Source: Epiperipatus broadwayi
Lineage: Eukaryota; Onychophora; Udeonychophora; Euonychophora; Peripatidae
Assembly (NCBI GenBank): GCA_028023455.1
Contig: JAQFVV010006428.1
Coordinates: forward strand, 1,597,501-1,661,500
Reading direction: 5' to 3'
DNA length: 64,000 bases
This document shows, piece by piece, positions 12,957-25,950 of this stretch. The position numbers and the translations under genes were made by a program. Every line of letters starts with the position of its first letter. The stretch's first letter is position 1. The notes beneath the pieces were generated by a model. It was not told the origin of the DNA. It was given only the letters and a program-made list of their open reading frames with translations, and made no database searches.

Positions 12957-13043
12957 AATAAACCGCAAAAGTATTTTCAGTTAATTTCTGAACTTACTTC
13001 AAGAAAGTTAAATAATGATCTGGAAGTACTTTTGCGATTTATT
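12957..13043. repeat. Short foldback P3
   Basis: AATAAACCGCAAAAGTA at the left pairs with TACTTTTGCGATTTATT at the right. The block after the left end, TTTTCAGTTAATTTCTGAAC, is related to an arm of the larger foldback at 14417-14697, so both belong to one family. Confidence 0.7.
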
Positions 13044-13652
13044 ATATCACCGTCAGTCTTTCTTTATATATATATGTAATTTTATTGCAATAATTATTTT
13101 ATAACACTTATTTTATTTTATTTATATATATATGAATTGATGTGAAAGTATGAGTGAAATTATATTGATGAAAAAAAAAAGATTTAAAAATACATTAATG
13201 AGACCTTGAAGTTATCCTGTAAATAGATTTAAATCTGTATTTGCAGAACAAACATTTTTTAAAATGAATTTTTATTTGTGAATGGTTTTATTTTGTACGT
13301 GGAAGGGGATTTGAGAAAAAGAATAATCCAAGAAGCTCGGGATATTCAATTAAATAATTGTTGTTTTTGAGTATTTAAAATGTACATAAAGTTTAAAAAG
13401 TTATTGGAAAAGTTGAAACGCTAATGCTGGGTTATATATGATTTGTTATATATTTTAAGTATAAATGTGCATAAGATAAGCTATAAGACTATAAGTTAGC
13501 TACAGTATTTCTTTATTTACTTGTGTACTGCAAATTACTGATTAATTCGAGTGTTCTATTATATTATTGTAATTTTTATTGCTCATTAATTGTATTGATT
13601 TGTTTTATTATATATTATTACTCTGCACTTTATATGTATGATTTTTTTGTAG

Positions 13653-13813
13653 AAAAATCTTGTTATACTATTGGCTTGTTTCTTTACGATAATGGGGAAT
13701 ACGAAAAAGCAATCCCATGGCTAAAAGCAGCTATTGATTTAGATAAAAAACATAATCAAAATTTAATTAAAAAGCAAGGCGTATACGAATCACTTGCTTT
13801 CTCCTATTTTTCG
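13653..13813 (+). CDS. P4HA: Prolyl 4-hydroxylase alpha, exon b (peptide-substrate-binding TPR domain)
   Basis: This exon is 161 nt: two bases completing the GAA codon begun in the previous exon, then 53 codons starting KSCYTIGLFLYDNGEYEKAI. It is the first half of the TPR-like domain that binds the collagen peptide. The helix pair CYTIGLFLYDNGEYEKAIPWLKAAIDL has the family spacing (compare CFELGKVAYTEADYYHTELW in vertebrates), followed by QGVYESLAFSYFS, equivalent to VLDYLSYAVYQ. The acceptor TTTTTTTGTAG ends at 13652 and the donor GTATGT begins at 13814, leaving in phase 0. The open frame extends upstream into the intron by chance; the splice site and homology set the exon start. Confidence 0.9.
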
Positions 13814-14416
13814 GTATGTTATTGTTGTAGTATGTATATATATTTCAGCATAAGCATGTGCTTGTGTGATCTCTTTGCTTTTATATATGTACGCTTGGCC
13901 TTATAATCACTTTACCATAAGATCATTTTATATTATTTTTCGTTTTATATAGATAAGTATACATTTATATTATTTGTAATAAATAACAATGCAATATATA
14001 TATATTATTGATGAATTGCAAAAAAAAGAAGAAAAAGAATTCCATTTTCAAAATACTTATATTACCATTGGTTTTCATTATGCACTTACAATTAATTATG
14101 ATGCTTTATTATTCAATCTTCTCTCATTCATAATAAAGTTAATATAATAACATTTTATACATATATACATAATCATCAGTTTTTTTAATATATGTAATTT
14201 TCTATTTTGAGTAATCAATCAAATACTGCTAATCACACATAATTTTTTACTTATATTCACAGTAAAATGAAAACTATATCCTTTCTTGAAGATTGGATAC
14301 ATAATCATATGTAAATGAGGCTGAATTTGCTTCTGGTAAATAATGAATGGTTGTTCTGCTACAAGTTATATATATAATATAATTAAAATGTCCGTTAATT
14401 AAAACAAAATTGTAAT

Positions 14417-14697
14417 TATAATATAAATAATAATTTTAACGGTAACAAACTATTATAAACAATCCTTAAATTCGCAGAAGTACTTTCGGTTAATTTCTTA
14501 AACCTGCCTCAACTGCCATTAAATTAAAAAGACAAAAAACAAAGCGTAAGCAAACGTCATCAATTCAAATTCCACGAATCTCGTATTTGAATTTAATGGC
14601 AGTTGAGGCAGGTTTAAGAAATTAACCGAAAGTACTTCTGCAAATTTAAGGATTGTTTATAATAGTTTGTTACTGTTAAAATTATTATTTATATTAA
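14417..14697. repeat. Foldback hairpin P2
   Basis: Arms of about 109 bp (14417-14525 and 14590-14697) surround a 64-nt loop. GCAGAAGTACTTTCGGTTAA is answered by TTAACCGAAAGTACTTCTGC without mismatch, and CAACTGCCATT by AATGGCAGTTG. There is no ORF. The near-perfect pairing suggests a recent origin or gene conversion. Confidence 0.9.
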
Positions 14698-14729
14698 AAT
14701 TAAATATATATATATATATTTGTAATTGT

Positions 14730-14981
14730 TTCACTTTATATCATTAGCTCACATTTCTAATTTTTACAATGTATATATAATTAAAATATTCTAGAATAAA
14801 TGCTAAAAAATTCCATGTGCCTATATATAATAATCTTTGCTATAGTTATGCTATGCCAAGCTGACTATAGCAAAGATTTTATTTTATATAGGCATATAGA
14901 ATTTTTTAGTATTTATTCTAGAATATTTTGATTATACATACATTGTAGTAATTAGAAATGTGAGCTAGTGATGTAAAGAAA
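14730..14981. repeat. Foldback hairpin P4
   Basis: Arms of about 120 bp meet near 14855. TTAGCTCACATTTCTAA pairs with TTAGAAATGTGAGCTA, TATTCTAGAATAAAT with ATTTATTCTAGAATA, and ATCTTTGCTATAG with CTATAGCAAAGAT. It starts only about 30 bp after foldback P2 ends. Confidence 0.9.
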
Positions 14982-16332
14982 ACCTGTTCACAGGGGTTTT
15001 GTTATTCAACAGATTGAGTAAAACATCAATTGTTTTTTGCCTCAATTATGTTCCTATTCATAAAAATATTAATGTAAAATAATCGGAATTGTCTTAATTC
15101 AGCTTTTCAAAGTTGAATTAATTTACATTCAAATAGTTCAAATATATTGAAAAAAATCAAAAGTATAAACAAATATAAGAAACATTGACAAAACATACCT
15201 GCAATAAAACAAAAAAAAATATTTGCCAATGATTTAAGACTTGAAGACGCCATTGATTTCTCTTTATTTAGAAGTAGAATCATTGATTATTCATTTCTGT
15301 TATCTTTTATTCTTCTAAAATAGAATATTTTAAACAAAAATTAAACTCAAGCTATATTATTAGTCAATGTAATGAGAAAAATAAATACAAATATGTAAAT
15401 AATTATGAAAAATAGCTGTGTTTGCTGGTTATTACTCATGTTATTCCTTTCTCTTTAATATTTTTCTTTTAAAATTTAAATATTTCCAATAAAATTCTAT
15501 ATTTAGGCACAGTATTGTAAAAAAAAATAATTATAAATATAAATGATTATGGAAATATATATTTATTTACATTCAAAATTGTTCAAAGTCTATTACAAAA
15601 GCATAAATCATTTTGTGAGTAATTTCTGACAATTGATTTTTTCAAACTCCCAGTATTCAATTTCAGAAATTTACAAACATTGATTTCAAGTACCATATAA
15701 GGTAAAAGGGGATGGACAGTCTATTCTTTGTAATAACCATATATGGCAAGCAAAATTCTATTTTTTTTTTTTGCTAAAATACTGTAAATGTGGATTTTTG
15801 GAAAACTAAAATTTTAAATATAGATTAAGCTTGGGAATTTAATAAAATGGGTGTAAAATAAAGAAAATGTGCCCAATAATGGCAGAAAGATGGTGCAAAA
15901 TGTAAAATTTCAAATTCTGACTGAAATTGCCAAGGAAAAAGTTAAAAATGAATTACATAATGAACAATTAGTTATATAACATATAGTTATTAACTAACTC
16001 ATAAACAACTAAAATAAATAAATAGTTTACTTATAATGTTGGTAATGCCAAAATTTACAATAACTTATAAATGAGTAAAATTAATACCCACAAGTATCCA
16101 CAAATTGTAATGTAAACCGTCAATGAAGGAGAAGCCAAAATCAGTACTAATATAGGTACAAATTAATTATAAGACAAAATATGAAAATTTATAGTTGTTA
16201 ACTTTATAAACTTTATCTTACATGATTCTATTTAGTTATTATACATAATAGTGATTTTATTGTTATGCAATTTAATTTTTTATAATGGCAATACTATTCA
16301 ATTTTATTTAAATTTTATAATATTGTCTACAT

Positions 16333-16626
16333 AAACTTGAGTACGAAGTGGAGTTGGGCAGGACATATTGCTAGAAGAGATGATAATAGATGGACAATTG
16401 AAATTTTAAACTGGATTCCAAGAGATTGTAAAAGACCCAGAAAGAAACCACATGTGAGATGGATGGATGAAATAAGAAAATGTGCAGGGGTGATGTGGAG
16501 AAGAGTAAAGATCGGAAAAGATGGATTGAACTTGGAGAGACCTTCATCTTGCAGTGGATGGATAATGGTTGATGATGATGATGATGCATGCAATCAATTA
16601 ATTCAAATATAAAAAAAACTTAAGTA
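16333..16626 (+). mobile_element. Severely 5'-truncated LINE, RTE-like C-terminal tail
   Basis: The open frame encodes KWSWAGHIARRDDNRW, then ILNWIPRDCKRPRKKP and RWMDEIRK. This is the conserved segment after the reverse transcriptase domain in many invertebrate RTE-type non-LTR retrotransposons. Only about 75 residues remain, in one frame without stops. The 3' end is a (GAT)n tail, as is common for RTE. Near-identical 11-mers at 16333-16343 (AAACTTGAGTA) and 16616-16626 (AAACTTAAGTA) look like a target-site duplication with one change. It is not a host exon: no matching splice signals and no relation to P4HA. Clade assignment is tentative. Confidence 0.75.
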
Positions 16627-18429
16627 TGAGATTCTTAGAAAAAGTTCAAACCTCATGACCAAAACATTTTATCACAATATACTTACTATTATTATATTAT
16701 TTTTTCAATTTCACTACAAAGAAGTTAGTATAAGTTATGCATGTAAATACATAAATACAAGTGTCAATAGTTAATTATAATCGGGTGACTGAAACTATGC
16801 TACTTAGCATCATTATTTCATCTTAACAATACAATTGTCTGCCTTCATATGCATGCATAAATATAAAAGCTCATAAAGCATTATTATACAAATATATATT
16901 AAAAACCAACAAACTAGTTATGATTTTTAGCAGAATCTCCCTTGCAACATATGAAATGTCAATATATATATATAAACTAAGAGCATAAATATCATTATTC
17001 AATACAAAGCAGGAATAAATGTCTGTGACCATGTATATCGTTATCACAATTCAAATAAGCAGGAATTTGACATAAGCATTTCTTATATATTCAAGACGGA
17101 ACAGTATACACATAATATAATCTCAAACATGGAAGAATTTAATACAATATTGTCTAAATTCATTTATATAAATTAAATTTATAACATTTTATGCCAAATT
17201 TGTTTGTATATATATATTTTAATGGTAAAGAATTTATTTCTTTAATTATCAATAATAAATAAACTTATGTAAAGATTTTATATTATTATCAAAATAAATT
17301 TAAAACAATGTGTAAACATAGTTAAATTATAATAATAATTACACACACACATTATACATATATATTGTATCGGTCAAAACATGTTTATCCATCTAACATG
17401 AACTGGAACTCATAAAATGTACTTCAAACACAGTCAAGCCCGAGATTTAGGTCAGGGAACAGCCTGAATTCGAACCCACTCTCTAAGCCCCAGATCAAAC
17501 ACCTAATGGATAACATAACAATGATCGCACATGAGAATTAATTCTTAATCCGGCCCACTAGCAAAGTGGAGAAGACAATGAGACATCTATTACTATGACT
17601 AAACTAAAATATATATATAAGCATGGCTGTACTTTTGGAAGTGGAGAAAAAGGAATTCGAACTACTCAAACAAGTTATACAATAAAATATAGTTTAATAT
17701 AATGACAAATTATTATACATTATGACTTAGTTAATTGCATACATTAGTATGTGTGCGAATGAGCAAATGTTAATGATTACATAGTGTCATTCACGCTATT
17801 ATTTCTCATATGCTCTTTATTAGCTAAATTATATATTATAAATAAGCACACATCTTTGGTGGGTCCAATATTAAAATGTCAATCAATTATTAGAAAGAAG
17901 TTACATAAAATTGCTATTAACGCTTTGGGTTATGGTTCTGAAATGTGGTGACTAACTTATGATTTCGGGGAGCGTTCTGATATTCATTACAGATATAATA
18001 TAAGCTATTTTCACACAATTATGGTCGTGAAAATAAATAAAACACATTTGAAAATTACATTTAATTCTATGACAAAATACTTAATGAAACTTCTTTTAAT
18101 TAGCGCTGGTAAGAAGAATGCTTATTTTCCCCAAGGCAAATACTCTTAAATACATAAATAACAAATTACGACGATGGGATTGTATAATAAAACTAAAATA
18201 ATATTAGCAATTAATCTAGCTAGTAATATTTGGCATTTATATATATTTTGAGCAGAGAGCAATTTTAATATTATTACAGCATTAAAATTAGGTCATAAGC
18301 AAAAGAAATAATAATAATAATACGATGTGGTAGATGTGGTACCGACATAGGCAGAGAATTCAAAGATAAGATAAGGTCATGCTTCTGGACAAAAAATGAA
18401 ATCTAACACTTTCTTTTCTAGGGCAGTAC

Positions 18430-18571
18430 TTAGTGAAAAGTGGATAGGCATGGCATGGCCCAGACTTTTACTGGTATAACCAACATGAGAGGTCTTTTAT
18501 ACGAAGAAAGTGGATATGCATAGCGTGTGCCAAACTTACGGGAATCACCGCCAGAGGCATTTTATACAAAA
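18430..18571. repeat. Tandem duplication of about 70 bp
   Basis: Two adjacent units begin AGTGGATAGGCATGGC and AGTGGATATGCATAGC. They share CAGAGGCATTTTATAC-type ends (first unit GAGAGGTCTTTTATAC). Repeated blocks like this are common in LTR U3 regions. Confidence 0.65.
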
Positions 18572-19790
18572 TAAATGGTCCTGGAAAGATTAACTATCCT
18601 CAGGACAAGGCTTGAGAAGAAATTTATGGGTTCGAACTTGTTGCAACCCCCTGATTAAGAAGGACATATATATAATCATGAAGATGAGCCGGATGTCAGT
18701 AATGCAGTACGAATGAATGTGACTAACGACATGAAATGTAATTTACTGCTTTAAAATAAATGACTCTTGTTTGAATACTATAATTTAGACAAATAATACA
18801 CTATGCAGTTATAATATATATAGACACAAGATTTTACTTAATAACTAAAATATAAAAAATTACCCCCCTTTCCTTTTCTGATATTTAAAATAATTCAATC
18901 CCACCTTCATGGTTTTTATAGTAAGTGGAATATTTAAATACAATATTTGAAATTTTAAGAGTATGAAAAGTAAAAGAAGACTGGCAGTTATAGAAAATAA
19001 TTAATGGGTCACTCTTTCAGAATTTAAAAAAAAACATTTTAAAAGCTTTCAAAGTGTTAATTAGCTTGAGCTCTGGATTCACCCCGGGTAAAAAATCCAA
19101 AGTTAAACAAATATATTTTTATACTAAAATATAAATAAAATGTTGACTCGAAAAACAATCTGGTGAGTGTATTAATTAATAATGCATTATATTGTATGGG
19201 ATGTTAATCCATGGAGGTTTACTTTAACAGAAAGAAAAGATTTTAGAAATTCAACTCATCAGATTGTGTGAGATTGGCATATTAATAATAAAAACACATA
19301 TATAAAATCAAGTAATAAATAAATGACTGCACCAAAATTAAAGAAAGAGCATTTGAGGGAAAATTACATTTATAGAAATTATTTAAGCAAATTACATTTT
19401 AGAAAAGTTACAAAATTAAATTATACATTAGGAGAGATAGAGTTTGACATTAGTGAGGCAAGCTAGATTTAATTTCAATGATGGCAGTTTGAAATAATTT
19501 ACCTTGCACAATTTTAAGAGTTCATATTAAAAAGTCCAGCTCATGCATGGCAATTGAAATGCAAGTTCTTTGGTGGCAGCAAACTTCTATTAGCATTCTA
19601 AAGTTCTTAGGTTGGGCTTTTACTTCACTTTTGGGCAGGAGAATGGTATGGCAGTGGAAGATGATGACCCAACAGGGCCAAGAACGGTGGTGGATTTACT
19701 ACTACATCATTTTAAGCGATGTGTAATATGTTTACAATACAGTTCTCTCATTAGTAGCTAATCTATCTTGTTGGTGATTTAAAACCCGGC

Positions 19791-19800
19791 CATTTTATAC
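19791..19800 (-). promoter_or_regulatory. TATA box in unit A
   Basis: Reverse complement TATAAAATGG, preceded by GGGCAGAG in a locally GC-richer block. It is the same type of signal as in units B to E2. Confidence 0.4.
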
Positions 19801-22437
19801 TCTGCCCAGGTGTTTTTGGAATGCTTTTAATTACTTCATTGTTTTTGAAAGACGCAACTGTTAGATAACATCCAAAAATAAATTCAAATCTATTTCCAGA
19901 TTAGAAATAGATTTGACAAAATGTTTATAACAAAAGAAAATCTTAATCTTAATCCCATTTTAAGTAAACACTTTAATTAAAAATAGCTTCCACAGATTAA
20001 AACAATAGTGTTTCCAAACCTTTAATTATTTTTAGACAATTAACTGTAGCATCTTCCATCTTGGATTTTATAAAATATACATTTTAATAGGGGGAAAAAA
20101 GTACTTTAAAAAGAAAAAGTTTAAAATGATGTATAATAAAATATTTACAAAAAATCAATATTTTGTTAGTATTTTGCTCCTATATATATATTTGAGCCGC
20201 ACCTGTGTACTTTAATAAAAAAAGAACTAATAATTAATAAAAAAGAATTAATAATAATTTTTAAAAAGTGTTATTGAAACGTTAAAGTTTTATAATTTAG
20301 GCACGCATCTCAAATATATATATATAAAATATATACATATGACAAAAGGAGTGGGATGGGATATAGGGTTTGAATACAGGTTAATAGATGGAACTATGAA
20401 GCTCAATCTTAAGCTAGGATTGACTGCTTCAATATATATATATATATGTAATGGAATATATGCCGTTACATTATTTTAAAATGAAAATAAAAAGATCGTA
20501 AATAAAAATTGATTTATTAAAAAGAAAAAAACTTAAAAACTGAAAATTAAAAGTTGTTTAATGTATATATTGTCGTGCAGATGGAAAACTTAAACTATTT
20601 TAAGAAAAAGTATTTGAAACTATTTTTTTTGTAAAAAAAAAGTAAAAATATAAAGATTGATATTTTAAAAATAGAAATAATGTTGATTTCTATAATCTTA
20701 GAAAATGGAAATGATCTTTTTATTAATTAAATGATTGTTTGAAAGCAAACTAACCCTTGAGGCACTTAAAATAAATTAAATGGTAAGAGAATACAAAGAA
20801 ATTAAATGACCAATGCAAGCATGAAAATGACAGCATGGACCATAACTGAAACACAAAAGGATTAGTGATATCTTGCTGGTTGAATCCCAAGATTTGATGA
20901 TAAGAGGCTAATAAAAATATAAAAGCCAAAGGATTATTATAATTGGATCGGAGAGCTGACTATGAATATGTCGTTATAACTAGCTATATTGCAGATTTTC
21001 ATGAGGTGGAAGTCTGCAATACATTTAATTTTCCAGACAACCAGCTGAGGCCTCTAGATGACAGTTCCTGACCAAATGAATGGCAAGTAGCGGTTTCGTT
21101 TCAAAGAAGGACAAAATCTACGAAAGTGATCATGAAGATGGACTTCTCAATCCGTAAAGTATGAACTCTTGTGTCTATCTAATAAGAACTTTTCTAAAAT
21201 TGCAATGAATTAATAACTGAAAATAAGAACTCATCTGAATTAAAGAATGCAAATTCAATTATTAATATTTTTTTATGCAGATGTTTAAGCAATCATTTAC
21301 ATTTCATTTTTTTTTGTGTGTATTATGTTTTAACTAAATTGTATTAAATTTAAAGTTGGGTGTAGATAGCTGCATGGATAAAGATTAATAACTATGTTTA
21401 AATTCGTTTATGTTTAATTTACGGGATTTTAATTTCAGGCTATTTGTTTCGTAGTTAGGGCAATGCTTGTGGAGGGATATATAGGTGTTTATATTAATGT
21501 AATGTGAAGTGTGTTTAGCATACAGGGCAGTGTGCCCAACAGAATGCATGACCCCAAAGAGGCAGTCATATCATTGCAATGGTTGCAGAAGTATTTCCTG
21601 TGCCATTGACCCCTTCTAGCTCTAGGGCCAGGGATTTATAAGATGTCAGAAAGACTACTCTCCCCCCATACGTAGCATTCTTTAAAAAAAATTATATACA
21701 TGATTCCTTAGTCAGGCAGATGCACTTTCTTGTTCTGGACACGGATCATTTCCTTCAAGTAATATCATGCTGTCAGATGCACATTCCTGTTGGCATGGTT
21801 TTATGCTAGCATCTTCATATTACATTGGTTGCAAATATATATCTGGAAGCTGACATTGGGTTGGCTACTAACTTTTAGTCTGAGATTGAATGAATGTTTT
21901 GATAAGTTTTTAAGTGGAAAAAAATCTATGTAGACTATCTATACTCGACATGCTAAAGTAAAATATAATTTAAATATCCATCTGTGTGGTCTATTTAAAA
22001 TAGTAATTTAAATTAAAAAAAATAAATTATTAATGTTAAAAACTAAAAATAAATTTATTCCTCAATTTTAAATGTGCATTAAATAAAATCTGTTTGTGTG
22101 TTAATTACTGGCAGTGGCTTCTTTTATATTATTGTTTTAAATACTAATATATTTTGAGAATCTAAATCTATTAAAACTTATAAAAATGTTTAAATTTCTG
22201 CTACTCTATGAGCTAGTGACATTGGGCAAATGGTCAGAATAATATATATAAAAATTTTTTTTGAATCTTAACTTATGTATCTGCCTACTATGTAAATTTT
22301 TCTAGGTTCAAATGCCTAAATGGCGCCCTTGTATTGTGAATACGTTAAAGGCTCCTTGCAGTGGCCATTAATATATATATATATATGTCATATTGAGTGG
22401 AACATTTCAGTGGTATTAACATTATTTAGCTATGTTT

Positions 22438-22739
22438 GCTTTTGATACTGTGTACCAGACTCATCGCAACTTAATTTGATGACAAGTTAATATTCCTCTG
22501 TATGCTCAGTGGGACATTGATGTTTGTGTGATTGATAACATTATTAGACTTGGTCTACAAACCAGGCTTCTTTTATCTTGAGTCAAGTAATAGGCATAGG
22601 AGGATAAAAGATGCATGATTAATTACCAAGTCTAATAGTATAATCAATCATTGAATTATCTGTGCCCCATTAAGCATGTCCTGAAATATTAACTGCTAAG
22701 TTTAGTTAAGTCAACATGAGTCTGGTACATAGTACTGAA
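22438..22739. repeat. Foldback hairpin P13
   Basis: The outer arms pair GTACCAGACTCAT with ATGAGTCTGGTAC, and the inner arms pair ATTATTAGACTTGG with CCAAGTCTAATAGT. Total length is about 300 bp with imperfect arms, so it is older than P2 or P7. Confidence 0.75.
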
Positions 22740-24140
22740 AGTGCACTTGATTATATCCATTCTTCTATTTAACAAACTTTAAAATTGTTTGCATGGAATA
22801 GGATGTCAGAAAGTAAAAAGTGAAGAAAGCATGGTTTGTTGCAAACAGCAACCATACTATTAATAAAAATGTGAATTGCATCCATCCAACACTATAACAA
22901 ATGGAATATGTAAATAACTGACTTAAATAATTAGTATTTTACCAATAAATATTGCAGGATGCCAGCCACATTAGGAATGCTATGTGTCTGGCTACTCTAT
23001 TCAAAAGCATGCCCAATTACTGTTAATAAAAAAGTTACAGAATAAACTTTTTCTTAGCCAATGTTAGAAATGTTTTTGGAAACTAATTACCAGGGCTTAT
23101 AAAAACTATTTTTGTTAACCAGTAAGAATTGCTTCCATTTTTCTGTAATTTAGGTCTTAATGATTTGTGTTTAAAAAAAAAACAAATATTTTCACATAAA
23201 ACTAATTGTAATCACATAATATTTTGGTTTAAAATAAACATTTTACAAATATTTTGCACAAATACACTTGTAAAAAATTACTGAAAATTACATTTTTTCC
23301 AAAAAGATGTATTCAAGAAATCCTTTATGGTCAAACAATCCATTTATCAGAAATTGTCACTTGGATTGAAATTAAAATAGGTTATACATAGGATATTTTT
23401 TATGCAGATTAATATTCTAATTTTTTAGAGATTCATACTGACATCATCATATTTTTTAAACTAATAATTTTAATAATGATTTCTATGCAAAAATGAAAAA
23501 TATATGGTGATTTAATTAATATTATAGACATCCACAAAATAATGTAAAAAAGCTGAAAGTGATAGCACGATCCCCATAACAGCCCAAACATCTCAAAATA
23601 AAAACATATTAAAAAATTGGATTATTATGAGTCTAATAACGCAAATGTAAAAATAAAAATTTTACTAAAATTTTATACAAATATAAGAATTATAATTTCC
23701 ACTGATCAATTTGATATTTTTTAATAGTATTGAGTCATTATTATTAAATTATTGTTATCATTTTTTTTTGTTGTTTGATGTTAATTGTATTTTGAATTTA
23801 AATACTCACAACAAGTAAGGATTTAAAATTAAACATATTCATAAATTGTATTAATTTGCAATAAAACAATTACTGAGTTGATAGTTTTTAAATGTTCTTG
23901 ATATTATACTGTTTACACTTTACAAAAAAAAAACAAGCCAGATGTCACATGACCTAATTTAATAAGCTTGTATTTACAAATGTTTATACTTTGTAATCGT
24001 ATAATGTCTTATAACCTTTCACTTCTAATGCCTAATATTCTGCATTTAAATAGTGATAATCTAACTTTATTTATATGTAAACATTCTTATATGTGAGACA
24101 AAGGTTGAAGTCATAGAGAATATGTAATAGACAATTAAAT

Positions 24141-24428
24141 AATAAATATAGCTAGATAGTTTAAAATAAATTCATTTATTATTCTGCTGAGCTAATTTTT
24201 GATGCAGAGTGTCTGTTTCAAAGCATAACTAGTAGATAATTAATGGAGTGTGGCAGTAATATTTATTATAAAGGTTTAGACTAGGTAGTGTTTAGAAAAT
24301 TTGCATAATGCATGTGCAGATGTGAAGAGCTAACATAGTTATGCTTTGAAATAGACACTTTGTGGTGAAAGTTAACTCAGCAGATTAATAAACAAATTTA
24401 TTTTAAACTCTCTTTAGCCACATTTATT
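24141..24428. repeat. Foldback hairpin P14
   Basis: AGTTTAAAATAAATT pairs with AATTTATTTTAAACT. TTTCAAAGCATAACTA pairs with TAGTTATGCTTTGAAA. TCTGCTGAG pairs with CTCAGCAGA. The arms are about 100 bp with some mismatches. Confidence 0.8.
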
Positions 24429-24591
24429 ACTTATTTGTCTTTTATATTTTTGTATGTGTTATAGAAATTTGTTAGCTTCATATTTTCAGTTATGGAGCCA
24501 GTAAATCAGTTAAATCATGGGGAAATAAAATAAATTAAGTAGATTAGAATTAATTTTGACAATCCATTCTAAAACTCATTTTTTATACATA

Positions 24592-25950
24592 TACCTGGGT
24601 CTCATTTTATGTGGTAGATAGGTTCCTCAGAAAATGTGCACAAAAGAAATAGCACAAAAATAGACTTAACTTACCTTGAAAAATGGGGGATATGTACTGT
24701 AATTTTCAGAAATCGCATAAAAGCAAAGCAACAACATAAAATTACTTTAAAATTCACATAAAAAAATAAGGAAATAAAATATGACTAATAAAAAGTTTCA
24801 AATTTGAAAAAATTGATACTTTTTTTACTTTTTGTATTAACTACAATATTTAATTTTATTCAAAACAGTATATTTTTATGTGGAATTTACAGTATTTTAC
24901 ATTTTTCATACATGTACAGTATTTTAATCATTATCATTATTTTACGATATGTAAGTTTGTTTGTGAACTAGTAAGACATCAGATTCATCACAAGAGGAAA
25001 TACAACTAGTGCCAACTTCATTTTTTTAATTGCTCTTATAGGACACTCACCCAAACTAAAATGTTTTCCAATTGCTGTTGATCCTTCCCATTTTGCTAAG
25101 CGATCTAAAATTGAAATTTTTGTTTCCAAAGAAATTCATTTTCTTGGGTGTTTTTTCCTCTCCATTAGGGTAAACTAAAAGTTTAAAATAAAAATAAGAA
25201 CTTAGACTTATAATAATAAAAAGACACCTACTTGCCACTGTTAGGCAAAATTTAATTAAAACTAACAATTAAAAATTAAATTCTTATTTTTGTCTTTAAT
25301 TTTATTTTCAATTCAGTTTAAAAAACAAATTTCATTGTTCCACATCACATTAATTTCAGATCACGTTACTGTAATTTTTAAATTGTTAATTACAATTAAA
25401 AATCAGATTTTAATTTTTAATTGTCAAATTTAATTGTGCTCACTGCTGTTACTCACCTTTTAAAAATAAACTTGCAGACACTAAATAATTAATTGATTAC
25501 ATACTCTTTTTTTAAAAAGCAAAAATAGAATGTGATTTAAAATGCAAAAACTACAACATGCATAGTATAGGCACCTATAATGTTTGAACAGATTTACATT
25601 ATAATCTTGTAAAATTTAATGTGCATATATAAGTTGGGGAAATCCTGATTTTAAGTGATTTATAAACTTTTTTATTGCATAAAATCTATTACAGTACTAT
25701 TATAAAGCACTGAAATTATTGAAATTATTAGATGGAAGTCGAACTCCAATAATGCGCTATTACTTTAAATATGATGTGAGTGTGCGAAATTTATAATATT
25801 TAAAGTAATAGCACATTATCGGAGCTCAACTTCTGATCTAATAATTTTTATTGCATAAAAGAAAACCACATACAAAGATATTAAGAAGAAACATGAATGC
25901 ATAACTCCAAAATTGCATTTAAAAAATCCACATAAAATGAGACCCGGGTG
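24592..25950. mobile_element. 1.36-kb non-autonomous element with terminal inverted repeats
   Basis: The left end TACCTGGGTCTCATTTTATG matches the inverse of the right end (CATAAAATGAGACCCGGGTG) at about 21 of 23 positions, extended to GTGG/CCAC. TA dinucleotides lie at both borders. The internal sequence shows no transposase. The termini and a TA target suggest a Tc1/mariner-pogo type non-autonomous element, but this is inference. A smaller foldback is nested inside at 25669-25860. Confidence 0.65.
25669..25860. repeat. Foldback P5 with 16-bp flanking direct repeats
   Basis: TTTTTATTGCATAAAA occurs at 25669-25684 and again at 25845-25860. Between them, arms of about 50 bp (25722-25771 and 25797-25849) pair ATTAGATGGAAGT with ACTTCTGATCTAAT and TATTACTTTAAAT with ATTTAAAGTAATA. 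The exact direct repeat looks like a long target duplication around a foldback insertion. Confidence 0.75.

Larger units (their letters stand above)
415..13652 (+). other. P4HA intron, about 13.2 kb
   Basis: The donor is GTATGT at 415 and the acceptor TTTTTTTGTAG ends at 13652. Mobile-element units listed separately fill most of it. Stretches 415-835, 1616-1931, 10240-11600 and 13100-13650 are plain AT-rich sequence with short TA runs, where I see no gene or recognisable element. Confidence 0.8.
17366..20470 (-). mobile_element. LTR-like unit A (tentative boundaries)
   Basis: Its + strand left end TGTATCGG follows a TA run, and CCGTTACA at 20463-20470 would be the matching inverted end (one mismatch). 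It is less AT-rich than its surroundings. A minus-strand TATAAAATGG lies at 19791-19800. No target duplication is visible at the right side, and no ORF survives. The interval may combine several elements; a B-box-like GAATTCGAACCC occurs at about 17466. Confidence 0.35.

Noticed and set aside
13523-13652. Upstream part of the ORF containing P4HA exon b, with an apparent start codon
   Set aside because: It is intron: hydrophobic AT-rich translation, and a good acceptor at 13652 joins in phase with the previous exon.
16327-16593. Two minus-strand ORFs opposite the RTE tail
   Set aside because: They are shadows of the + strand frame, which carries the recognisable LINE sequence.
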